Positions 1 through 10,057 of a DNA stretch of 64,000 nt are shown piece by piece; the stretch's first letter is position 1; each line of letters begins with the position of its first letter. Below the pieces are notes generated by a model. The model made no database searches and was not told the DNA's origin. It was given only the letters and a program-made list of their open reading frames with translations. Both the position numbers and the translations under genes were made by a program. Source of the DNA: Multifurca ochricompacta (lineage: Eukaryota; Basidiomycota; Agaricomycetes; Russulales; Russulaceae); assembly GCA_022496185.1 (NCBI GenBank), contig WTXG01000084.1, positions 87,947 through 151,946 on the forward strand. Reading direction: 5' to 3'.

Positions 1-451
1 TGGGCATTGATAGCTGGGATCAATTGATCTAACTGAGTATCAGAACATCTGCCAAAACAATCAACAATGTATTGTTTGTCTCTGTATGTACATCACATGT
101 GGAACAGGCATAGCACAGCTTGCTACATCACTGCTAGCTATCTCACCTTCATTAGACTTAGAGGCTTAGATGCAGTCAATAATGTGATAGCAACTGCTTT
201 ATCTATAGCAGATCTATGTACTATATTGGCCACTAGATTAAATGAATGTGTTATCAAGTTATCTCATTTAATGATATGATTTGATCACCTGTCAGATCTT
301 AGATGAGTGCATTTTGAATTGTGTTATCTACATGTGATTGTAATCATGTTGAACTGCTATCCCAGAACCTCTGTAACACTATCAACAGAATTTGCTGTTA
401 TTTACTTTACATCACATGATTCATCAAAGTGCTGAGCAAATTGCATTCACT
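1..451 (+). mobile_element. MULE, right terminal region (partial)
   Basis: This stretch aligns along its whole length with 32418-32871, the right end of the complete MULE further along, and in inverted orientation with 28696-29005. It ends at the same point (..GCATTCACT), where gypsy C coding sequence resumes. Only the terminal inverted repeat and a little internal sequence are in the window; the rest lies to the left. The short ORFs in it are not genes. A 9-bp target duplication would be expected; 452-460 (GCTGTAGAC) is the right-hand candidate and its partner is outside the window. Confidence 0.8.
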
Positions 452-820
452 GCTGTAGACAGGCCCATCCTTTTTCATGCACCCTGCAATGTTCATGCCT
501 CCATTGGTATAGAAAATGTACTTAGCAAGAACCTCTTCACCATCTTGGGTCAGGATCATGAGGGGGAAAAACATTGACAAGTTGGGGTTGTTAGGGAAGA
601 AGGAAAACTTGGGTGCCTCTTTGTTGTCATCCATGTCAAGGAGGTCATTGGGGTGTGGGTTCTCAGAGTGGGTGAAGTTGTCATTTGGGTTTGGAGATTG
701 GTTTTTAACATGGTCTGCTGTTTCATAGTCAATAGGAGAGAGAGGTCAGGATGAAGGATGGGCAGTGGGGAAGGTGTTAATGGCAGTAGAGGGGTGGTTG
801 TTCAGGGAAGCAAAAGACAT
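452..820 (-). pseudogene. Gypsy C third ORF (ORF3), N-terminal fragment
   Basis: Reading down from an ATG at 820-818 the protein starts MSFASLNNHP and continues through a Ser/Pro/Asn-rich stretch to NNPNLSMFFPL, AKYIFYTNGGM and GCMKKDGPVY, which match the third ORF of gypsy A (6627-7820) almost residue for residue. Both start at an MSF codon group, so the start is conserved. The MULE end at 451 removes the C-terminal zinc-knuckle half. One TGA interrupts the Pro-rich stretch. Function is unknown; see the gypsy A copy. Confidence 0.75.
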
Positions 821-972
821 TCCATGAGAGACTATTGTGTTCTGGGGTGAAAGCAGTAAGGAGAATGGGTTCAAGTCATCAGCTCTTTTATTTGTTCTTT
901 GGCACCTGGGGATGTTGTAAGTGGAATTCTTGGATTAATTCTGGTGCAAGGACATTCTCTGCAGGCTCCCAT
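821..972 (-). pseudogene. Gypsy C integrase tail and ORF3 leader
   Basis: Minus-strand continuation of the chromodomain that starts at 14965-15150: about 30 codons (PAENVLAPELIQEFHLQHP, then VPKN) followed by stops, then roughly 75 bases to the ORF3 start. In gypsy A the matching stretch is NIFALVLISEFHNQHPEVP. The 5 bases at 968-972 (CCCAT) are the left target duplication made by gypsy A. Confidence 0.7.
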
Positions 973-1539
973 TGTTACAACCCTTACTGAGCAACCCCAT
1001 TTTCTTCACCCTCCCTAACCCAGACCCTACCCTCCCACCTATGCTACACTTCATGATTATGTCTCCTTCCTGGGATCCATCATGTGCTCTGCTCCCCTCC
1101 CTGTGATCCTGTTTGTTTACATTTATATGCTTGACTTGTTATCTCCTTATCTCTATGACTGGACACTTACTTAATTCCCTATCAGAAGCTAGGCTTTACG
1201 CCCTCCACTTTCATATATTTGGGCCCACTTGACTCCATGATTCTTATCTTATAGGCACCCACTGGATTATGTATATAAGTCTGCTGTAGCTACATTGTAG
1301 ACCTCAGACTCGAATTATTGAATACATTGGTGTTTGTCTTCTGGACATCCCTTTGAAACCTTGACTCATTCATCTCAGTGCTTTCAGCACTCTTCCATTC
1401 AACAAGGACCTTGGGGAACAGCCCCCTTGACCTTGACTCATCCCTATTGACTCCAAGAAGCCCCATTGGCTTCTTATCTGAATACCACATATAATGCTGT
1501 CACACAAGTCATGTGGAATGTCCCACACTGGACATAACA
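973..1539 (+). repeat. Gypsy A 5' LTR
   Basis: Begins TGTTACAACCC and ends GACATAACA. It pairs with the split 3' LTR. A TATATAAG box at 1272-1279 precedes the putative transcript start. The two LTRs differ mainly by C/T and G/A changes (for example AACCCAGACC here against AACCTGGACC in the 3' copy), in keeping with CpG decay. Related LTRs occur at 40228-40818, 42192-42298, 42299-43999, 44015-45171 and 49573-49601. Confidence 0.92.
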
Positions 1540-1558
1540 TCAAGTCGAGTCTCTCACA

Positions 1559-3057
1559 GTGGCTTCCAGTTGCAGTCAGACACTCTTCAGAGAAGAACTT
1601 ATTGAATGCAGAGACAAGAATAATCTTTCACAGCAAGTACTTGGCTCTGCCACCTAGAAAGATTTTGAGTCTGAGTTTGGATACTACATCTATCACAACA
1701 GAAGATACCAACCGGTAGAATACGACAACAAGAAAAGAGTTTGGTATTGCATCTGATACTCAGACAGCCAACACTCTTGGGTCACTACAGGACCTGCCCC
1801 ACCTGAATTTGGACTAGGCCCATGGAGAGAAAATCCCCTGGCCATTGTCATGAATTCTGAACCAGAAGAGTACATAGAAGAAAGTAGTGAAGAAGCACCA
1901 GTATTAGCATTGACTACAGCCCTGGTTGCACCTGAAGTTGTCATGATCAGAGCCCCTGCTTTGACAACTCCCCAGATATCCATATAATCCACCGATACCA
2001 TCATCCTGTTTTACCAAAAGATGTCAACCATTGCTGCCCAACTCCCAGACCCAGCTCCCCCAGCTCCATCAATTGCACCACCAAACATCCCCCCCCTTCA
2101 GGATGCTTGTCAGGAGTGCTGCCCCAAATGTTCACAGGGGATTGCTTGCAAAGCAAAAAGTTTATGCTGGAGTTCACAACATTTAAAAACTTCAACCATG
2201 ATGTCCCCCAAATAATAAACCCCTTCCAATGAGCCAATCTCTTCTTATCTCTGATTCAAGGGGAGGTGGTGGATGATTGGACCATGGAACAGCTGGAGTG
2301 GCTGAACGAACAAATCGAAAGTGGGCATTGTACCACTAGTGAAAATCTCTGGGAAACCATTGCCCAGCGATTTAAAGATGTCTTTACAGACAGGCAAGCC
2401 AAGCAGAAGGCTGCTCATGAACTGAAAACCCTGAAGATGGAGAAGGGAGAACTTGATGCCTATGTGGCAAAATTCAGAAGCCTGGCCAACAGAGCAGGAT
2501 ATGACACTGATGAAGAAGTGACCTTAGATCTCTTCTCACAAGGGCTGCCCAATCCCCTGGTCAAAAACATCATTCAGTTCCACCACCCTCAGGACTGGGA
2601 TGGATGGGTTGATGCTGCTCACCAACAGCAGCAAGACTACCTCAACTTCCAAACACACTTTGGGGTCAATACCAAAAAAGGAAAGACTCGAGACCAGTGG
2701 AAAGTAACCTTTGGGGTCAAACCAATACAAAGAGACCCAAACGCTATGGATACCTCAGCAGATAGGACCAAAGCTCAAGCCACACTTACAGAGGATGAGC
2801 AGCAGACATTGATGAAGGAGGGCAGATGTTTCCACTGCAAAGTGCAAGGACATATGTCCCACAACTGTCCCAAGAAAGGAGCACGTGTTGCCAGTATGAC
2901 CACCACGTCCACCACCCCTGTCCAAAACAACCCACCCACCATAGATAAGCAGACCAAAGAAGAAAAAGCCCAAGACATATGGGCAAATATGATGAAGGAA
3001 AGCAAGGAAGTGTGCACCATCCTGGTCGAAAAGGCATTTGCAAAGAAGGATTTTTGA
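1559..3057 (+). pseudogene. Gypsy A Gag
   Basis: Structural (capsid/nucleocapsid) protein. The N-terminal part reads from a GTG at 1559 (VASSCSQTLFREELI) and matches the start of gypsy D Gag, which also has GTG there; no ATG is conserved, so the true start is uncertain. A frame change occurs between about 1985 and 2090. From about 2090 one frame runs to 3057 through the capsid-like domain (WTMEQLEWLNEQ, LKMEKGELDAYVAKF, FSQGLPNPLVKNI) to one CCHC zinc knuckle, CFHCKVQGHMSHNC. Stops include a TAG where gypsy D has Trp and a TGA near 2230. It ends KKDF-TGA, overlapping pol. Confidence 0.85.
3051..3057 (+). other. Candidate -1 frameshift site at the gag/pol junction
   Basis: Gag ends GAT-TTT-TGA. 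The pol frame is -1 relative to gag and is open across this point (GFL..PLAWARALHVT). The T-run would let tRNA-Phe re-pair one base back just before the stop. Gypsy D has the same AAGGATTTTTGA at its gag end, with the pol frame likewise conserved upstream of the gag stop. Recoding itself is inferred. Confidence 0.45.
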
Positions 3058-5042
3058 TAGGCTCAAACCCATTGGCCTGGGCAAGAGCGCTTCATGTTAC
3101 ATTTGTGTATACTAGTCATTTCAAATTGTTGAAAATACCAGTACATTTCGAGACTACACAGAAAACAACTGATTGAGACATTCTGGTAGATTCAGGAGCC
3201 ACCAACAACTTCATTAGCCCACAGCTGGTAAAAACTATGGGCTTAGGAATGCTGGCACTCCCCCAGGAAAAGAACATCTGGAATATTGACAGAACCGCCA
3301 ACCGTGCAGGAAAGATCACTCATTACACTGATCTTAACATTCAAGTGGGGGAAGTGATGAAAGTCATCCATTTCCTTATCACGAACTTAGGGGATGAGGA
3401 TCTTGTCCTTGGATACCCATGGCTTGCCACATTTGAACCAAAGATCAACTGGGCAGATGCCACCATGGATAAAGACTCCTACCCAATCATTATTACCTCA
3501 CTTGGGTATGACTACACCATCTGGCACCCAACAATCAGGAGAGCCAATGAGGAGGAGGAGGTGACAGTGGAGGATGCAGGATGATGTTATGTCACCAAAG
3601 CATCAGAACTGGTGCAGAAAGCATTACAAGGACAGACAGAAAAGACATTCGAAGAGGTAGTGCCAGAAGCATACCACCAGCATTGGAAGGTGTTTTCAGA
3701 AGAAGAGTCACAGCAATTCCCACCCACACACCCTTGGGATCATGCTATTGACTTTGTACCAGACGTACCTGCAGCAATAGATTGCAAAATCTATCCTCTG
3801 TCCCAACAGGAACAGGTTGCACTTACTACCTTCCTTGAAGAACAATTGGCAAAGGGATACATCTGACCATTGAAGTCACAATATGCCTCTCCCTTCTTCT
3901 TTATTAAGAAAAAGGATGGCAAACTTAGACCAGTCCAAGACTATCGACAGATTAATACCTACACTGTGAAGAATACCTATCCATTGCCCCTGATCTCTGA
4001 ACTCATTGACACTATGAGAGACAAATCACTCTTCTCAAAGATGGACATACACTGGGGTTATAACAATGTCAGAATAAGAGAGGGGGATCAGGGCAAAGCT
4101 GCCTTTAAGACTAACCAAGGGTTGTTTGAACCCAATGTCATGTTCTTCAGCCTTACCAACTCGCCAGCCATGTTCCAGTCCATGATGAATCATATCTTCC
4201 GCGACCTCATCCTCACTGGCAAAGTGGTGGTATATATGGATGACATTCTAGTTACAACTACAAACAACCTGGACCATCATTGGGAACAAGTACATCAAGT
4301 ATTGGACATTCTACATGAACATGATTTATATCTCAAACCAGCCAAATGTTCCTTTGAACAACGAAGTGTCGAATACCTAGGAGTCATCCTTGAAGGAGGA
4401 CAGGTACAAATGGACCTGATAAAAGTACAAGGAATCTGAGAATGGCCCACCCCCACATGTGTAAAGGATGTATGATCCTTCATCGGGTTCTGCAATTTCT
4501 ATTGACATTTTGTACAAGGGTTTTCAGGCATTGCCCAGCCTCTGAATGGATTGTTGAAAAAGGATGTACCCTGGCATTGGGGAGTGGACCAACAATGAGC
4601 CTTCAAACAGATCCAAGACATTGTGGGGTCCGAACCTGTCCTCCTGCAACCAGATCTGCAAAAGCCATTTGAACTGGAAGTTGATGTGTCCCACTTTGCC
4701 AATGGAGCAGTACTAAACCAGAGGGATGTCACAGGAGCCCTGCATCCAGTAGCCTTCTACTCCAAAACCTTCTCCCCAGCTGAACAAAATTACAACATTT
4801 GGGATAGAGAGCTGTTAGCCATCATAAAAGCCCTATGCCATTGGCAACCTTATCTGGCAGGAACCCCTCACAAAACCATCATCCATACAGACCACTCTAA
4901 TCTGCTGTATTGGAAGGAGCCACATAAAATCAGTCAATGAGTGGCCCAGGAAGTGCTAGAACTGGAAGAGTACAACTTCACATTAAAGCACATTGCCAGA
5001 AGTCGTAATGCATGTGCAGATGCTCTGTCATGACAATCTGAC
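3058..5042 (+). pseudogene. Gypsy A Pol part 1: protease, reverse transcriptase, RNase H
   Basis: One frame (shared with the integrase that follows) carries the aspartic protease ILVDSGATNNF (about 3181-3212), the flap/LGYPWL region, RT with [33 protein letters not shown] and catalytic YMDDIL (about 4234-4252), and RNase H with VDVSHFANGAVL, FYSKTFSPAEQNY, WDRELLAI and HTDHSNL. Eight or nine in-frame stops (3174, 3582, 3864, 4437, 4473, 4503, 4596, 4938, 5031) are all TGA, mostly where relatives have Arg. Frame is otherwise intact over about 3.5 kb, which points to base-change decay and not indels. Confidence 0.92.
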
Positions 5043-6548
5043 TTGAATAGCAGCAAGAAAGACAACGATGATACCGTGGTACTCCCCAAGGCAGTATTCA
5101 TGAAGACAGCAGTTGTCAGTCTTCACAAAATGGATCTGTGGGCTCAAGTGTCACAGAATATGGACCAACAACTATGCCAGTTGTGGGCAGATGCACATAA
5201 TCTGAAGAAGAATAATGGCTTATGGTGGAAGGATGGGGATCGTCTCATTGTCACTGGTGGCAACAACATTAAGAGGGGGGTGATCCATTTTCACCATGAT
5301 CTCCCCTCTGCAGGCCACCCCAGCATTGCTAACACATATGCCCTGGCCAAACAAGATTATTGGTGGCCAAACATGAAGAAGGACATGGAGAGCTACATGA
5401 AAGGATGTGCAGATTGTCAAGCCAACAAAGTAAACACACATCCACACCCACCAGCAATATTCCCAATCACTCTGACAACCTTGCTACCATTCCAAACCAT
5501 TGCCATGGACTTCATTGTCAAACTGCCAAACTCCAAAGGTTTCAACTCCATCCTGACCATCACAGACCATGACTACTCCAAGGCAGCACTGTTCATACCC
5601 TGCAACAAGTCCATTACAGCCGAAGGGGTAGCCAAACTTTACCTGGACCACATCTACAGACACTATGGCCTACCTGAAAAGATCATCTCAGATTGGGACC
5701 CACACTTCACTTCAGCATTTGCCAGAGCCCTCTGTAAAACTCTGGACATAACCCAGAACATTTCAACAGCCTACCACCCACAGACTGATGGACAATTGGA
5801 AAGGACAAATCAATGGTTGGAGCAGTACCTTCAGTTCTGGTGCAATGGACAACAAGACAACTGGGCTGACTGGCTGGCAACAGCAGAGTTTGCACATAAT
5901 TCTTGGCCCAATGGCACCACTAAAACCTCCCCATTCTCACTTATCATGGGATGGACACCGCGAACCACATGGAATAACAAACCCATGAACATCCCATCAG
6001 CTGTGCAACGTATCAGCCAATGGGAAGAGATCAGGAAATCTGCCAATGAAAACCTGTTGAAGGCACAAAAGACCCTGTTGGAAAAACCCTCAAGTTTCAC
6101 ACCTTATCAAGTCAATGATCTCATATGGTTGGAAGGAAAGAATATTCACATGTCACATCCAACAGCCAAGTTAGCACCCCAACATCACAGACCCTTCATG
6201 ATAACAAAGAAGCTGTCAGATGTGTCATACGAACTCAAACTTCCACCCACATGGAAAATTCATCTGGTCTTCCACACCCAACTTCTGACACCTTACAAAG
6301 AAACATCCCTACATGGGGAAAACTTCCCAAGACCCCCTCCTGAATTAGTCAATGGAGAAGCAGAATGGGAAGTGGAACAGATTCTAGACTCCTTACATAA
6401 AGGCCAAGGGCACAAATTGCATTACCTAGTCAAGTGGAAGGGATTCCCAGACTCCAACAACTCATGGGAACTGGCCAGGAATATCTTTGCCCTGGTCCTT
6501 ATCTCGGAGTTTCACAACCAACACCCAGAAGTGCCTAGAGACAGTTAA
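5043..6548 (+). pseudogene. Gypsy A Pol part 2: integrase with chromodomain
   Basis: A 501-codon open stretch continuing the pol frame. It holds the HHCC zinc-binding domain (HHDLPSAGHPS, CADCQANK, about residues 90-130), the DDE core (MDFIVKLP with the first Asp; SDWDPHFTS, where relatives have SDRD, an Arg-to-Trp change of CpG type; YHPQTDGQLERTNQ with the Glu) and a C-terminal chromodomain (EWEVEQILDS, LHYLVKWKGFPDSNNSWE, about residues 430-490). It integrates cDNA; the chromodomain is known in this group to guide insertion to marked heterochromatin. It ends with TAA at 6546-6548. Confidence 0.92.
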
Positions 6549-6626
6549 AAGGAATGGCTTTCAGACCCTGACCAAACCCCCCAGTACATGCTCTCCCAGC
6601 AACATTCTAACACCATACAATCCATC

Positions 6627-7820
6627 ATGTCTTTTGTCACTGCCAATGCCACTGTCGATGCTTTCACCTCCTCCATCATAGTTGTCGAGAACTTCCCTGC
6701 TGCTCACCCTTCCACACATCCTTCCTCTCCTATTGATTATGAAGCCGCAGAGGTGCAGGTCAAGAACCAGTCTCCTAACCCCAACAACGACTTCAATCAC
6801 TGTGAGGAGCCGCACCCAAACGATCTATTGGGTATGGAGTTGGACAATGAAGTCCCTGAGTTCCCATTCTTCACAAACAACCCGAACTTGTCAATGTACT
6901 TCCCGCTTGAGATCACCATGGTGGATGGGACCACTGCCATAGCTAAGTACATCTTCTATACCAATGGAGGGATGTATGTCATGGGATGTATGAAGAAGAA
7001 TGGCCCCGTCTATGGGGCACCAGTTTACTTGGAGGAAAGGCACACAGGCCACCTCCACCATACAATGAGTGATGAGCAGCTCAGGCATCTGGCTGCCAAG
7101 GACTCCTGAGCTTTCATGATCAATGAAGTAATGAATGACATGTGCCTTCTGCGTCTCAAAGCTGAGGTAATGAGACTGTGGAAGAACCTGACATTGTGCA
7201 CCACACTCAACAGACAGTACTGGGAGTATGCGAAGCAGATGTCAAGGCTGACCAGTGGGATGTTCCAGGTGGAACAAGAGTTGACAGAGATCAGGAAGAG
7301 GTTAGAGAAGGGGGATGCATATCAGACCATCACAGAAAGGTACACCAACACCTATGCATGACCCCTCCCTCTGTGATCATTGGGGGCCACCGTGACATTG
7401 TTACCAAATCAATTCAAAATGCCATGCATGCATGAGAATCCTTGCAGAGAAACATGTTGGTGGTGTGACAGTAAGTACCATATCAGCTGGAACTGTCCCC
7501 TCAACCACAAGTGGTGTTGCCACTGCCGCAGCAATTTACATTGGAGTCAGTTCTGTATTTTCCACCAAGTGGGAGTAGCCCCAATGATCATCAACCCATC
7601 AGGATGGTGTGGCAAGTGTCTCCATCACAATGCGGGACACTGCAAGCTAGACTGCCCCATCCATGATCTGTGTCACCCATGTGGTCAGTGTGGCCCTTAC
7701 GGGTTCCTCTGGACCCATCAATGCCCTCAAGAGTTGGAGGATGAGACCTTGGACAATCATAATGTAGCCGACGATTACTTGGAGTTGGTACAGGATGATG
7801 ATGGTACAAGTCATTTCTAG
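6627..7820 (+). pseudogene. Gypsy A third ORF: tandem zinc-knuckle protein of unknown role
   Basis: About 398 codons downstream of integrase in the same frame, starting at ATG 6627 (MSFVTANATV), a start shared with gypsy C. Residues 70-130 form a conserved block (NNPNLSMYFPLEI, AKYIFYTNGGM, MKKNGPVYG), then a helical, charged stretch (about 160-245), then a Cys/His-rich C-terminal third with CX2CX4HX4C at 7455-7496 and 7515-7556 and two related Cys/His clusters at 7608-7655 and 7671-7724, ending with an acidic tail. In-frame TGAs at 7107, 7359 and 7371 fit CGA decay. The knuckles suggest nucleic-acid binding. It sits where an env-like gene could be, but I see no signal peptide or membrane helix. 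Confidence 0.75.
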
Positions 7821-7838
7821 CTGGGTCTGCTAGAACCA

Positions 7839-7851
7839 GAAGAGGGGGTGA
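7839..7851 (+). other. Gypsy A polypurine tract
   Basis: Purine run GAAGAGGGGGTGA lying directly before the TGTTAC start of the 3' LTR, the position expected for plus-strand priming. Confidence 0.75.
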
Positions 7852-7857
7852 TGTTAC
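7852..7857 (+). repeat. Gypsy A 3' LTR, first 6 bp
   Basis: TGTTAC, the start of the gypsy A 3' LTR, cut off by copia B. The last five bases (GTTAC, 7853-7857) are the left copy of the copia target duplication; the right copy is 14394-14398 and the LTR continues to 14959. Confidence 0.9.
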
Positions 7858-8132
7858 TGTTGACACAGGATGTGTCTGGAGATGCTTCAGGCATCTAAGG
7901 TTCGCTTCAGCTGTAGATTAGATTAGATTAGATTTCGGAGTATCGGACTTTTTATGTTATCTTTATTACATTTCTTTCTCACCTTACTCAGCTGATTAGT
8001 GATGGACTTAGTAATGCACAGTAAGCATGTGATATCTCTTTGGCCAATGGCCTTTATCCCTCTCTGTTTATTGTCCGGCACTTGTGGACTTATTCCCAGT
8101 GCGCACAGACCATTTCCCCTGGCCCCTATGGG

Positions 8133-8140
8133 TATATAAG
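8133..8140 (+). promoter_or_regulatory. TATA box of the copia LTR promoter
   Basis: TATATAAG, followed by GGGTGTCTGTTTCGTC, a segment kept in all four copia LTRs in this window, including the diverged copy at 48972-49469. The same box is at about 14157-14164 in the 3' LTR. Confidence 0.65.
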
Positions 8141-8161
8141 GGTGTCTGTTTCGTCTCTTTC

Positions 8162-8260
8162 ACTTCAGAGTTCTTCTAACCTCTGAAGTGTAAGTTTCCT
8201 TTACTCTACTCTCTCACTACCTATAGACTAACCTATTATATTAGACTTGTCTTTCTTTAG
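8162..8260 (+). ncRNA. Leader hairpin plus intron-like signals in the copia LTR
   Basis: ACTTCAGAG and CTCTGAAGT form a perfect 9-bp inverted repeat around a 10-base loop (8162-8189). Immediately after it come GTAAGT (8190-8195), a CTAAC branch-point-like motif (8228-8232) and CTTTCTTTAG (8251-8260), together a plausible 71-nt fungal intron. The hairpin core and the CTTTCTTTAG end are repeated downstream (about 8279-8320), which could give an alternative acceptor. Also present in the other LTR copies. Splicing is inferred. Confidence 0.45.
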
Positions 8261-8370
8261 GTGTGTAGATAGTAATACAGAGTTCTTCTAACCTCTGAAG
8301 TACTTGTCTTTCTTTAGCCTAACCCGCTACTAACCACAGTCAGTATAACCAGCAGCATGATTGTTTGACA

Positions 8371-9307
8371 GGTTATGGGCCCTGCCGCTCATACTGACTG
8401 TTAATATTCCCTTTGTTCATAAACAGCCCAACTTGCTTTTCACACTTCAAGCTCACAAAAGCTTCAAAGTTTTCCCACCAGCTTCTTCCAGTGAGCTTTC
8501 TTATTTACCGTCTGTGCACCTTAACATCCCACAGGATGACGCAGTTTACTGCTCATCCTGAACTGTTTGGCTAGCCCTTCGGGGTTCTTGCAAAAGGTGA
8601 TGAGGGACCCTAAGCGGGTGAAACACCTTGAGCTCCTTGAGTGCGCACTAGGTATTAGTAATTTCTTAGTTGTAGCTGGGTCTTCATCCCATAGATAGCT
8701 TTAGTAGGCCTATAGCCAGAAGCTTGTGGCTTTAAGTCCAGTCAATGCTTGGCTCTATCTGTAAGCCAGGTTTAGCGACCCACATGTGGAGTTTAGGGTC
8801 TAGAACAAGGCATGGGTAGTCACTCCCATGACGCTTGGGCTCAATACAAGTAGGCTGCACTACTATAGTCTATACATAGTAGACATAGTCTCCATCTCTG
8901 GGCATAAGTATCTGTTGCCTTGTAGGGTAACCACGCCCTACCAGAGACAGACTAGACATCTACTCAGTCATGGCCCCAATCATCTAGGGCTTAATCATGG
9001 ACTCCACCACCAGCATTAGAGGAAGGGCTATACACCCTTTGTCTCTAATGGAACTTGCGGTTGGCTCCTCCATGACATGACTCCCAGTCCTGATTACACT
9101 AGACACTCTGGCTAGTCTACCAGAGCTTATGTCTAGTTGCAGGATTGCACTAGACAGCTTTACTATACCTAGAAAGTCACACAACAGAGGCGGGACCTTC
9201 TTAGGTTCTGAAGCATAGCGCCACAGTGTGGGGTGGCACTCTTAAGCGAGACCTGGGCACTGGTTCTAACTGCTCCTTGGAACCAGGAACTTTTATAACA
9301 TCTCACA
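8371..9307 (+). other. Copia B untranslated leader with primer-binding region
   Basis: 937 bases between the 5' LTR and gag with no convincing ORF. The LTR is followed by GGTTATGGGCCC, the position of the primer-binding site; I cannot assign the priming tRNA with certainty. No other structure recognised. Confidence 0.6.
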
Positions 9308-10006
9308 ATGCCATCCTCAATCGTCTTCCCTCCCTCCTCCAAGATGGAGCGCCTTGATGGCTCCAACTGGCAGGTTTGGTCCGCCAATTTCAATGCCCTT
9401 TTGAGGATGAATGGGCTCAGGAGGCACATTATTACCGCCTACCCTGACATGCCCCTCCTCCCAGAGGACAAAGAGGAGAAGGAGAAAATGCAGAAAGAAG
9501 TCATTGATCCCATCCTTAGGGAATGGATGGGAGAGGAGGAAATGTTAATTGGGCTACTCTACCTTAATGTAACCCAGGAGGTTTACTCTCAAGTAACCTC
9601 CAATGCCGACTATCCTTCTCTCTTTGAGAAGTATAGTAAGTTGGAACGGCTTTATGGTGCTGTAGGGAGCATGGCCATGTATAATTTGTGGCTTGCCCTG
9701 GTGTCCTTCAGGCTTGATGAAGGACAGAGTTTCAGGACCCAATTACAAAAGGTCCTGGATGCCAGGAGTACCCTAAGGGAGAATGGGATGGAGGTCAATG
9801 ACCTCCAGATGAGCTTCATTCTATTAAAAGCTCTCCCTGACTCCTACAGCACCATTGCCAGCTCCATACTGGCCTCTGGCGATCCAGAGCGTCTTTCTCC
9901 TCAGGACCTTGTGCAGAGGTTCCTGAACGAGGAGAGTCGCCTGGCGGGTCCCTCAGGAAGTGGTAGTGCAGTCCTGTCTAAGGCTGCACCTGTCAAATCA
10001 AAATAA
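9308..10006 (+). CDS. Copia B Gag
   Basis: 232-codon ORF starting at ATG 9308. Features of copia Gag: KMERLDGSNWQVWSANF near the N-terminus, then a helical capsid-like region (LREWMGEEEM, LFEKYSKLERLYGAVGS, LDARSTLRENGMEV, LLKALPDSYSTIASSI). A TAA at 10004-10006, in an A-rich run, separates it from the zinc knuckle and pol, which continue in the same frame. The stop is either a mutation in one gag-pol ORF or a regulated boundary. Confidence 0.85.
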   Translation: MPSSIVFPPSSKMERLDGSNWQVWSANFNALLRMNGLRRHIITAYPDMPLLPEDKEEKEKMQKEVIDPILREWMGEEEMLIGLLYLNVTQEVYSQVTSNADYPSLFEKYSKLERLYGAVGSMAMYNLWLALVSFRLDEGQSFRTQLQKVLDARSTLRENGMEVNDLQMSFILLKALPDSYSTIASSILASGDPERLSPQDLVQRFLNEESRLAGPSGSGSAVLSKAAPVKSK

Positions 10007-10057
10007 AAAATTACAAATTTATCACCACTTCCCGCTGCTGCCCCTGGTTCACAAGGG

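Larger units (their letters stand above)
7858..8370 (+). repeat. Copia B 5' LTR
   Basis: Begins TGTTGACACAGG and ends GTTTGACA (513 bp). Contains a short GATTA tandem run (about 7915-7935), a TATATAAG box at 8133-8140 and, just downstream, the hairpin/intron-like block described separately. Confidence 0.95.

Noticed and set aside
6546..7820. Third gypsy ORF as an envelope gene
   Set aside because: Position fits, but no signal peptide, transmembrane helix or cleavage motif is visible; zinc knuckles point to nucleic-acid binding.
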